Shown here piece after piece: positions 47,142 through 58,460 of a DNA stretch of 64,000 nt (the first letter of the stretch is position 1; every line of letters begins with the position of its first letter). The stretch comes from Cordia subcordata (Eukaryota; Streptophyta; Magnoliopsida; Boraginales; Cordiaceae), in NCBI GenBank assembly GCA_028554755.1, contig JAPTOF010000003.1, positions 29,344,001 through 29,408,000 on the forward strand, written 5' to 3'. Below the pieces are notes generated by a model that did no database searches, had not been told where the DNA came from, and saw only the letters and a list, made by a program, of their open reading frames with translations. The position numbers were made by a program, and so were the translations under genes.

Positions 47142-49764
47142 ATGTCGGCGACGAAATCGAATTCGAAAAAGCGAGCGTCGGAATTGGAGGCCGCGAAATC
47201 GGAGATGCGAAAGCGTGTAATCGCCGAAGACGATTTCGACATCGATCTCTCAGAGTAAGGCTTCGATTTGATTAATTAATCTCTTCCGTACGTGAATTGA
47301 TCTTCATTTCTTTTCTTTTTTTTGCTTTTTCAGATTAATTTGATCATAATTTTGTCGAAATTGCAGTGATATAAAAGGAATAATGTCAGCGCTGAAGCAG
47401 ATTCGAGAGAAAGCGCAAAAGGATGGCCAAAAGAAGAACGAAGAGACGATTTCCAGGTAAACTTTTTGGTCCTTCAAATATATATCTATATACATATATG
47501 TGACATTCACGCAAAATTTGCTTAATGAATTCATAAATGTAGATGTGAAATTTGAGGCGTCTCTAGCTCAGAGAGTATAACTTCATGTGCCATTTGCGAA
47601 TATTAAGATTGATCAGTAAAATTTTGTGAAAATTTTACGGTTAGTATTGTTAAGAGAAACTAAAAAGTTAATCTAGCCATGCTTGATTGCTTAAAATGTG
47701 TTCTGCTTTTTATTATATCCTTCGTTGTTGTTTTTGTTAAATCATGCTGTTACCGGTGTAACATCATGCATATTATGTATGTCTTAAACGAATAACTTAA
47801 AGTATATCTGGCTACACTTGGTATGAATGTCAGGGTAACCATCACAAGCTAATTTGCTTAAAGCATAAGTTTCTGGTAATTGAACCGGTTAGCGATATTT
47901 ATGCGTGTTTGTGTGCTTTGTATGCATTATTTATTGACTTTGAACTGATATTTACATTATATACGGATCGTGTGTGTCATTTACATAAAAGCAACATACA
48001 TAAAAACTCGGTGGAATGAGCTGGAGATACTTATGCGTGATATTTTCATGCAGTGTTAATCCATAATGAGCTCAATATGCGTTGTTTTATGCTGCTTGTT
48101 ACATAGCTAATATGAACTGAAGTTTTCGTGGCAAGAGTTGCTCAACAGCTTTTTTGCTCAATATGTAAATTATCAGTTGAGCCATCAAGATGGTAGAATG
48201 TAAAATTTTATTATATTTCTTGTAGAATAAAGGATATATAGCATTACATGAATGTGTCCATTCTTAGTGATTTTATTTTCATTTTCCTTCTTGATATTGT
48301 GAAGACTAATAACACTTCCTATTTTCCTGTAATCAAACTATTGATGATGACAGTCAGATTTAGCTTCCTGGATCAACCTAGTTCAGAGCATACTTACCAC
48401 TGTTACATGCCCTGATCATTTCTTTAATCTCTTTTTTTTTTTTTTTTTCCGCATAGATTTCATGAACAATTAAATGATTTTGGATTATTGACAGTGTGGC
48501 TTCGGGAATGAAATTGAAGTTTGATGAGCTTAAATTGAAGCTTGAGAAAGAAAGGTGATAAAACTCCTTGGATGTTAGACAAAGTAAATGTGTGGTGAAT
48601 TGGCATATCTTCATAGCTTGTCTCTTGGTCAATTTTCAGGCAAAGTTTCAGTAAGGTGCTTGTGAAAAGCTCAAAAGAGGTCTGCATCACATGGACTAAT
48701 ACCAGTGACTGGATTGCAAATGGAGTAATCCATGTCTTTGTTTTTGCTTTGTGAAAAATATGTGTTTACATGTCTGCAGTGTGAGACTATACTGAAGGAT
48801 GAGACTGCCAAGTTCCAAGCGCTGTATGACAAATTCTGCAAGGAGAAAGTTCTGCATCTGCAGGCTCTGAAGGGTACTACTTATTTGGCTTTACTTTTTC
48901 TTTTTTCTTTTCATTTTTTCTTTATATATTGTAAGTTTTTATCAAGATTTTGGCTCTTGACATGTCAATTAGTTGTCTGATTTCATGGAAAGTATTTCAC
49001 TGCTCCAAAATTTCTGATCAGCCCTCAATATTCTTCTCACTATAAATCAATTTTACTGCCAAAGTCAACTCCATGATCATTGATATATGATACACATACA
49101 GTTGTACACCTAAATCAATCTGATCTATTTAGTATTAAGGGCTTATTGAAGGCGAATGAATACTTGCTAAAGCATTTGATGCCACCTGTTATTATGCATT
49201 GTGCAGAAGCAGTCTCCAAGTATGAAGAGGAGAAGGAAAGATTATTCATGCGATATGAACAACTAAGTGAGCAACGGAAACTCTCATTCAGTCTATATAC
49301 TCTCAGTACAACTTGACTAAATCTTTAACCCAAAAAATGTAGGGAAGAAAGAGAAGAATTTGATATCTGAATGTGAGAAGGAATGCTCGAGTAAAATTTC
49401 TGAATTAGAAGAGTCTCTGAAGAAGAAAAAGCAGGTCAAGTAAACATTTCTGTTGTTTTAATTCAAAGATTCTTCTTCAGTCATTTTTCTTAATCCCCAC
49501 CCCTGCTCCCCATGAGATCCAAACCCAGGTCACACTTGTGGGAAGTAGTCTCAACCATTTGAGCTATTCCTTGAATCCCTCTTCTTCGGTCATTTGCCAC
49601 AACCGAATGCTTACGCTGCAATCAGCCTAACATTCTCTTTTTACTTGGTTGTTTACGTGTAAAGTGTTGTCTCACAGGATGATAAAACATTCAGCATCCT
49701 GAGAAAGACATTAGGCTCATTTCTGGAGAATGCCTCAGATGAAGACTTCCCAGCTGAAGAGTGA
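47142..49764 (+). CDS. ASY4: Short coiled-coil protein, ASYNAPSIS 4-like meiotic axis protein
   Basis: Eight exons: 47142-47254, 47367-47456, 48495-48554, 48640-48679, 48780-48873, 49207-49266, 49343-49434, 49678-49764. The phases are consistent and give 211 residues. The N-terminus is basic (KSNSKKRASELEAAKSEMRKR), then comes an acidic patch (EDDFDIDLSDD). A nearly continuous Lys/Glu-rich coiled coil runs through about residues 45-185, and the tail is short and acidic (ENASDEDFPAEE). Length, exon number and this layout match Arabidopsis ASY4 (about 212 residues), a meiotic chromosome-axis protein related to the C-terminal coiled coil of ASY3. Identification is by recall of length and architecture, because coiled coils are weakly diagnostic. 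A SINE sits in the last intron. The GC-rich 5' end lies right after an AT-rich repeat region. Confidence 0.72.
49472..49595 (-). mobile_element. Short tRNA-derived SINE in ASY4-like intron 7
   Basis: The insert is about 49487-49580, antisense to the gene. On the minus strand it has a pol III A-box-like AGCTCAAATGGTTGAGAC (49565-49548) and a B-box-like GGTTTGGATCTC (49525-49514). It is flanked by near-identical 15-mers CTTCTTCAGTCATTT (49472-49486) and CTTCTTCGGTCATTT (49581-49595), a clear target-site duplication. About 94 bp long, so shorter than most plant SINEs. Confidence 0.75.
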
Positions 49765-50597
49765 AGATTGAGATTAGATCGAACACCTTGCTACTGTAAT
49801 CATGAAGTTGTTACTACCATGGTTGATCATCTTTACATGTACAGCTCGCGCTTTCTCCCTACGAGTAACGTCTAAACTTGGATTAAAAGAACCTTTATTG
49901 AACAAAGATTATGTACCATATGCACCGATGATCGAGCAATTCAACATTGGAATATTTTTTCCTCGGTTCAATTTTTCTGACAGGTGCAGCTTGTTCTTAC
50001 AACTTGCCAGGTTAGTGCCACGGGTTGCAGTTTCTCCGAACCCGCGAGCTTAACTGGGAGGCCTCTAGTTCCCATAGATGCACCTATATCTGTTATATAC
50101 TAAAATATGATAGGCTAAAAATGATATATCGATTCAGAAACTTTGTTGCTCAAATGTGCATCCTCTCATAACGACATTTTAAGGAAGATCAATGATGGTG
50201 AAGTAACAATATAGTTATGTGACGTTCAGAATCAACATTCTAGATCATTTTAGCAACATCCCCCAAAACATAATCACATTAAATTATGGGGGAACCAAAT
50301 ACAGAAATGCACGCACAAGCAATAAAAGATGCTGATAAAAGAAAATTAATAATGATAACAAGAATAACATAAAGAGAAGTACTGTACAAATCAATTCTGA
50401 GCTCCCTACTTGTTAACAGTCCTTAAAGTGCAAGAACTGTATCTTGACGCCAGCAAAACTAACAGTTACATATTTTACATGGGTGCATGTTCCTAGAGAC
50501 GCAATAATTGCCTCCTAGTCGATCACATAAAAACATCTTAACTGAGCATTGGGGCCAAGAGGTGGAACCTCAACTGATAAGTTAAGATACAGACAGT
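49765..50597. other. Convergent spacer between ASY4-like and LOL-type genes
   Basis: The two 3' ends face each other about 830 bp apart. No gene was supported. The 83-residue ORF at 49802-50053 has no recognisable features and lies in the expected 3' UTR. Confidence 0.5.
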
Positions 50598-53500
50598 CTA
50601 ATGAACTCTGCTGAAGGGAGGTTGTCGCCGAGCCTGCTGCTCAGAGAGAGGAGGCCGACTGTTATGCGACTGCACATGGACAAGAGAAGCAATTAGAACA
50701 GAGAGTGATAACTGAGAGTCAAGGGAATTCTGAACTCAAAATTGCCATGCTTGTAACATAAGGGAACTTTAGCCTCTATCTCCCCTAATTGGATTACTTA
50801 ATAACTGCTAATATGTTACATGGAATGTGTCGAGAAGAACAAAAGCATCCAATTTGTTCCTTTTAGTATGCAAGTGAATCAAGCAGTATCTTAGTAAACT
50901 TTTTCGGATTTGCGAATCCGAGGGGTAATGAAGCAATAAATGGCTTTATATTATGAATCAGCTTCATGGTATATTGCTAAGCATGTTTGACAGAGTGTTG
51001 GCCTTTCTCTAATCCTAAATATGAGATAAATGAATATACAGACTAAGATTTCAGTTATAGATCTGGCAAGCAAGTCATGGGAAGGTCCAAAATTTACTGG
51101 TCAAAGTACGTACTCCAATATCTGTCACAAAACGACAAGAGGAGCATCTAACCGCCACTGACCCATATGGATACATAAGCAACACTGAGCATCCCCCACA
51201 CTTAACTTGCCCTACTTGATCAGCTGCGGAAAGATCGAACAGAAATTTGTAAGCCATCTAGCGGACAAGCCAGAACTGTCAGAGCATTCAGATGGAGAAA
51301 CCAAATAACAGAATGGAATAGGAGGAACTAACCTTCTAGTACGAGGTTAACTGTCTGGCAAGGTGAACATTGAACATATTTAGCCCCTCGAGGATAAGAA
51401 AGCAACTGCCGGCAAGATCCACAGACCAGTTGACCCATTTCTGCAAGCAAGAAACATTCTCAAGGTAATTACATCAACAAGAATCTGAATTATAATTAAA
51501 TGATAAGGTCCATCTATGATAAGAACCAGACACCATTCTTTGAAGATGCATAGGAGAATTACATAATGCCTTTCAGCTCGAGACTCTACCAACAAACATT
51601 GAAGGATTTATGTAAGACGGAGATCACCAAAGGACTGACCTTAATTTCCTTAGAATGATATGCATGAAGACTTCACTTCAACACCCACATACTTGATATA
51701 TTGTGTTTTCTTGGACACGAAAGCCTCTTTTTGTTGGATTAGCAGTGAATTCACAGATGAAAAGGATCATTAACACCCCACAGTTACAACATATGATACT
51801 AAAACCTAATATTCATTTCTGTGAATGCAAGCTCACAAAAAGTGAAAAATATCAATGTCACATGGACTCAGCAACAAGTGTCAGGGGCTTCCATTGAGAT
51901 ATTAGGAAGAAAAAGATTAACTCAAAAGGGTTTGGAAAGTGGTCATGTTTGCATCCAAAATAGTAATATATGACAGGTAGAATGAGAATAAAGTGGTAGA
52001 AAGGTTAAATCAGCAAGAACTAAGGGACCAGAAAGCAAAGGTGCTCCATTTGTTGGCGGTGGCAGCTGTCTTGGTGGGAGCAGTTGTGATGGAGACATAG
52101 ATTGCCGCTTAGATTGTGGCCCTTGGTTGTCACCTTTGGTGTCACATTGTTTGCTCCCAGTTTCTGCATTTGACAAGTCCACAGGTCAGCTATTGTGAAT
52201 CCAGAATTCCGGATAAAACCAAACTATTGAGGAAGATTATGTTTGTCATATTTATTAATAGAAATTTTAGGATCCAATGGTAGCACATATCAGAGAACTT
52301 GACACATCCCATGGTTTAGTTTTGAACTTGACACATAATTTTACAACTTCAAATGAAAAAAGATTTAAAACCAAAGAAACTTCAAATGTACGGGTAGGCA
52401 CGAGGGAAGATGCTGGTTAATAGTTAATAATATCAACAGTTGATGAATATTGATCCTGGCAGTCAGGATGCTCTTTCATGCTTAAAAGTAAGTGGCGGCT
52501 ACTCACAATTGTTTGGTTGACTCTTGTGTGGGATCACGTCGACTTCAGTGGTTCTTTATAGTCGCAAATGAAAAAAGGGAGTGATCTTTACCTTTCTGGT
52601 ATGCCAAGGACATACATTTATAAGTTCAGGATTACCAATTAATGACAACCCCCTACTATACTAAGATTAGTACCCATGGATTCATTATTGATATGCTCAA
52701 CTACATGGGAGAAGTAGGATATGCAGCAGTCATCCCAATAATACAGTCATTTTCTCAGTCATAATCCCTCACATATTCAGGTTCACATAATTTTTGAGGG
52801 GCTCCGGCCTTTGATTAAAAAAAAGTTTTCAGGTCCACAAAATGCGTCAATGTTTAAGTGGCACAAATGTGTCATAAAACAATTAAGGACAAATACTTTA
52901 AGCTTCAAATACACTGGATATTTAAGCCATGCAAGATATGCAACATACAAAGGACTTGCTGCACACCATACTAGTAAAAATCATAACACCTTTTGTAGTT
53001 CATAAGAGAATGAAACACCAAATAAAACATATAAGCAAAAGAATGAATCTTAGCCAGAAACAAATGGGTTGAAATGGGTAGTGAGGGACATAATACAGAA
53101 TTTTCCGCCAAATTGTTGTAAAGTTGGGACGTAGCTCAGTAGCAGAGCATTTGGCTGCAAAATTGCAGGATGATCACATTTCTAGCATTCCACAAGACTC
53201 ACCAGAGGTAACTGGTGCTGCTGATAGTGGTGGTGAAGGCGATGGGGCCGATTCTTGTACAGGAGTGGATTGTGACCCTGTTGGACGAAACTTGCTTTTG
53301 TCTTGAATGTCCTTCTGTTTCCTCCTCATTTCAATATCTACAATGTCTCAAGTTAGCTTATATGGGGCATACCTGGCAACTATGTTTATATTGGGATATT
53401 TGTTATCTCATTCAGTTTTAACCCCCTGTTAATCTCTCCAGATAAAACTACCAAATCTAGCAGGTTAATGACATAAGGTTTACTGCTCGTAAAACAAGAC

Positions 53501-56500
53501 CCTTAAAAATACAGAAGTTACGGATATATAGACAGAGAAATATAGATATCATAGTCATAAATATTAATCTGGTGGAAAATTTTCTCCCTCTTCTTCATTT
53601 AGGGAAGGTGGTTTGAAGGGCTTTAGGGATTTAATACGGATCAGATCAGCCACGATTTTGCAAGACGCACTGGAGGGGTGGGGAGCCGATACAGGTGGCA
53701 TGGGGCCCTTGTTACAAGAGAGATTGCAACATGCAATTACTTGTCAACAAAGAATTCCATCAGACCAAAATTTATGAATCAAACAAATAATCAGGAAATA
53801 AGTAGCAATCACAAAATCAGAACAGGAAACTTCTTGATTAAAACAAAAATTCTGGAATTAAAACCAAAAGCTAATAATATTAAATCCAATTACTAGCAAA
53901 CATTCACAAAATCCTATACATAGCTGATTTATGACACTGACAACGGTAACAAAGAACAAAAAAAAGAAACAGAATTAAAGCATTCTAAGATGTGTTCTAC
54001 AAGATATAATAAAAAGGAGATCTTGGAAAATGAAGATATAATAAAAAGGAGATCTTGGAAAACGAAGATATATGCTCTGGCAGGATAAGGATGGAACAAC
54101 TATGCCCAATTAAGAGGAAGAGATGCAAGGAGTTGGGCTTTTGTAGGTAGGGTGGGGAAAGGAAGGGGTTCTTACCAGATAGAGCCGACAGAAAGTGAGT
54201 GAATCAAGAGAGCAATAAGACAGCTGTTCGTTTTCTACACGGTAAGAGACTCAGCCCGAGATATGTAGAGAGAACGAAAGCGAGAGGAGAAAAGAGAGTG
54301 AGTTAAGCGGTGGCATGTGATGGGGCCCATTTCCTATTCTAAGCATTGAAAATCTCCTAGAATCCAGTGTTCATCAATCCAAGTCATTGCGTTCCTACTC
54401 ACTCCAACTTACAAAATTTATAACTCTTAATGATTGTAAGAATAGCAAAGCAGTTCCAAGTTCCAGTCAGCTTCTCTGACCATGCTATACATGCCAATGC
54501 CGTTATAGCAATAATCTTTTCATTTTGTCCAACGTATACAGATAACTTAAATTGTCATATTTGACACATCAACCAATGTAAACTATTAGATGCTAATTGT
54601 GTGTGGAACTAATGCCCAACTGGGATGGAGAAAAAAATAGAAACTATAACCTTCAGCAAACATTCACCAAAGACCGAGAGATTTTGTTTTCTTAGGAAAT
54701 ATTTTATTAGCTGAAATAAATGAGTCAAAAAACTTCTAATGATCCATCTATAGGTACTTTAGCTAAGTTGTGCTATTAACAGGCAATGGGTCCATTATAT
54801 GAAAGGATTGGTCAACAACACAAAAATTTGTCTTTTCATTCGACTTTGTTGGTAAGCACAACTAATCTCTTGCACCCATGGATCAAATGGCTGCTTTAGG
54901 ATTTTTATTCACAACATTGCTGCTCCAGATATCTTATTTTAACAGCTATATCAGCTTCTATCTTGTTACATGTGGTTTAGTAATGCTGGCAGAGATGACG
55001 CGGAACTTTTGATGATTTTGGAAATTATTATGAAGATATAAGGAACTTCATTATCTGGATTGTTTGCTATCTTGGGCAATTTCCAGTAACTTCTCTCTCC
55101 GTAGAGGAACCAATTCCATGTATCCACAAGGAAATTTTGAGCAAAGAGGACAGGAACGCTTTATCCAGTCCCTGAACTCAATTCGGATGACAAAACAACA
55201 ATGCAGGTGAGAGATCCGCTATTAAAGTATTGATACTTGAAGCAACAGAAAGACACTTGCATCTCAGGAAAGGACTAACTACAGTTATGTTTAACATGCA
55301 ATTTTCTCAAGTCATGCATTCCAAGATGTTCCAAAAGATGGATATATGTGCATACAGAAAATTCCTTACAAGCCAAAATCACACTGAATCTCAAAATGCA
55401 AAAACGGGAAGTATCAGACAAATGTGAAGTCAAATGAGAAGATTCACCAGAAGGAACTGCTGGAGATGAAGGCAATGCTGACATAGATTGTAGTTGGGGC
55501 TGCGCAGGAATCAACTGCCACCCAGGAGGAGGCCCTTCATCTTCATCTTCAATATTCTCTAGATCTTTCTTCACTTTTACATCAGAGATGTCTGCAACTG
55601 ACTTTCATAAATAAGATGCATCTCGAAATTACTCATCCAACAAATTTAATGGACTTTCAATTAAGAAGCCTCTACAAAGTTTATACATTAGTCAAGTCAC
55701 TAATGGGTTGTGGCCAAAGAACGTGACAAAAATCTAAAAGATAAAAATAAAACTCCTGTCCGAGCTGATAAATGCTTCGTTAGTATAGTAAACGAGAAGC
55801 TATAAGATTGATAACTCAAAATTTTCCTATTGAATGCTTAACAAAGCAATCAGAGTATTTGATAACCAATAAAATTATTTAGTTATACTATCCTTCAACT
55901 CAGTGCATCAGCTTCTGCTATCCTGGAAAAGAAAAACAGAACACTGCAACAAGGCTAAGACTTTGGATGCCTGACTAATCAGATGCTAACAACCAATTAC
56001 TATCCAAATAAGAACTTGAATGTCCTTGAACTAAGATAAGAAATAGGCAGGCAAAACAAATTAAGCTTCAAATAGTAATTACAAAAATGTATCAACATGC
56101 AGTTTTCCAGATTGGGGGGGTTAAGGCAAGATGAGTCAATTGACGCCACTGCCATCATGTAACAGGTTTGATTGAGCACACAGTTCAAATAATTCTGCAG
56201 AAAGTCATATTGCAGGAGGAAAAACTCACCAGAGGAAGCTGTTGTAGGCAATGGACTTTTAGATGGCAGAGGCTGTGGTGGAGTTACAGAGTGCCACCCA
56301 GGTGGCCGACTGTTGTCTTCATCGATATCATTTTCTTTGGATTCCATATCAACATCTGAATGTTGTGAATGAGTTAGATTTTCTATATCTTGAAACATAA
56401 TTTTCTTTTTTGTTGAAAGCAATCTAATTAAACCAAATGCCTTAGCTGTTCATGCTTGCAGCCTGTAAGCCTCACACGAGCATTTATCAAGAGTATATCA

Positions 56501-58091
56501 TATAAATGCCTCTCAACAAAGCCCATGACGAGGATCTCTAGAACTACTATAAGATCTCCCACCAGATACCTTTTGTATAACTAAGTTCTCAATGCTATCA
56601 GAAAGCAATTCTTATGGGGGTAGCACTTGCACTCCTTCATTGGTTCACTATATCCAAAGCATAAAACCAAAACACTTATGTAACGACAGAAACATTGTTT
56701 CGGCAAAAAAAGAAAAAAGAGAAAAAAACTCAATCTGGATCTTTTAAAATGGTCGTCTTGAGCTCATTTCATCCATAACGTATGCAATAGGACTAATATG
56801 ACATTTCTTAAGGCAATCCATCCATGTAATGTGGTGAGTGGTAGTGCTCAAAGACACCTAGGTTATTTCTTTTATCACTCTTATTTTGAGGAAATCAAAC
56901 AAGAGAGGGCAAACACAAGATACCTTTTGGAAAAATTCCCAAAATTGCAAATGCCAATCTGACCCAGAATATACCAGTATCCAGCACATTTGGCTCAATA
57001 AAGATGAGGGACTCCACAAATGGAACAGGATATGATCAGTCACATGCATTACACAACAAATGACATGATATCATCTATCCAAGGAAATATGCATAATTAT
57101 TAGCAATTCAGCAACTTACAATATCTCACCCATAAAACTCTATCTAACAAAACAAACAGAGAACTGGTCTTGGTCGCACCCATAAGTTCGCCTAGTTAAA
57201 TAATAGAATGGGAGAAGAAAGGGAAATGAGTAGTGAGAGAATGAATAAGTGTGAGGATTTTGCTGAAGATATTAAAATAACAAGGGAATGAACAAATATG
57301 AGCAAAATTCTTCCTTAGCAAACAATGACCAGTACTTGAGGGTCCTACTTCATGACTCCTAAAATTTAACTTTCTGTTTCTTACTTTCTTAATTTCACAC
57401 ATACACAACATAAACACCGGCAAAAAAGAAAAATAAAACTATTACAAAGAATTAAAAAAAAACTTTCTTCAAAATTGCAACACAAAGGCTTAAAAGGTTG
57501 ATCTTTACTACATTGACCAGCATTTAAACAAAAAAAGATTAAAAATAAATAAATCCCTTCTCCAAATTTGAAACACAAAGCTTCAAAATCTATCTTTAGT
57601 ACAGTAGGGAGTATCAGTAAGTGTTTGCACTGGAAAAAGTTTTTTAAGTGGCCAATGTATATAACAAGTAACAAGCTGAATAGAAACACCAAAAAAAAAA
57701 AAAACTCTTCTTTTCTCCAAAATTGACGCGTCAACCTTTATTATCAGTAAGTAATGAATGTGTCATATAAAATTACTTGAACTGTAAAGGGGAAAGAATT
57801 AAAGGTGAAAACTTTATAACAGAATGGAACAAAAGAGATGAAAATCAGCAAAACCCATAAAATTATATCACCTGAATGAATTGCTGGTGGTGTAGAAAAG
57901 CCAGGTGGTGGACCTTTGACTTCATCATCATCATCATCATCATCGTTATTATCATCTTGGTCCATTTTCTCTTGTTTTTGCTGTGGTAGCATGCATTGGA
58001 AACCAGGCGGTGGCCCTTCTTCTAGCTCCTCTTCTTCTTCTTCTTCTTCTTTTGATTGTTGTTGTTGTTGTTGTTGTTCTGGTCCTTCCAT
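50598..58091 (-). CDS. LSD1/LOL-type zinc-finger protein with extended Pro-rich N-terminus
   Basis: Eight minus-strand exons: 58091-57872, 56355-56230, 55591-55448, 53337-53203, 52163-52029, 51440-51333, 51223-51114, 50669-50598, giving 349 residues. The N-terminus has poly-Gln, poly-Glu and poly-Asp runs and two PPPGF motifs. Four Pro/Ser-rich exons of similar design follow. The C-terminus has two LSD1-type zinc fingers: C260GSC...C278SPC in [10 protein letters not shown], and C298GGC...C316SSC in [13 protein letters not shown]. It ends [18 protein letters not shown]1/LOL proteins are nuclear or cytoplasmic regulators of plant programmed cell death and defence, and LOL2 is the closest architecture I recall. 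Arabidopsis LOL2 is only about 155 residues, so this protein is more than double the length, mostly from the repeated exons. All eight exons fit phase, which supports the model; splicing variants are likely. Confidence 0.85.
53127..53180 (+). pseudogene. tRNA-Cys-like remnant in an intron of the LOL-type gene
   Basis: The plus strand reads GGGACGTAGCTCAGTAGCAG, then AGCATTTGGCTGCAAAATTGC. This resembles the acceptor, D-arm and anticodon arm of a plant nuclear tRNA-Cys (anticodon GCA). The T-arm and 3' acceptor strand are missing or scrambled, so it is not a functional tRNA. It could be a tRNA pseudogene or the head of a SINE, antisense within the intron between exons 4 and 5. Confidence 0.55.
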
Positions 58092-58460
58092 GTCCTTTTC
58101 TTTGCTTCCCCCTGTTGCCTTTCCTCAATTTTCTCTTCTTTTCTGCTTTTCTTTTCAATTTTTTCTTTTTCTTTTTCCTTTTTTTTCTTTGTGTGTGTGT
58201 GTGCTGGCTTAAAAGTACAACTTAAAACCCGCATGTATAATGTGCACAGCTGTTGTTTTGCTGCATTTCTTTTGTTGCAATAGAGTACACTGTGTTGCTT
58301 TTGTTCTCTTTTTCTTTTTCTTTTCCCTTTTTCGCCAGGTTTTTCTTCTTCTTTTTTTTTTTTTTGCCTTTTGTCAACCTTCTCTTTTTCTTATCGTTTG
58401 TCTTTATTTTTCATATTCTTTTCTCTTCTTCATTTTTTTCTCTTTTATCATATTTTCTGT
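58092..58460 (-). promoter_or_regulatory. Purine-rich leader/promoter segment of the LOL-type gene
   Basis: On the minus strand, most of about 370 bp upstream of the start codon is A/G (the plus strand is T/C), with GAA/AAG runs. It probably forms the 5' UTR and core promoter. ORFs across it are low-complexity and not real. Confidence 0.45.
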
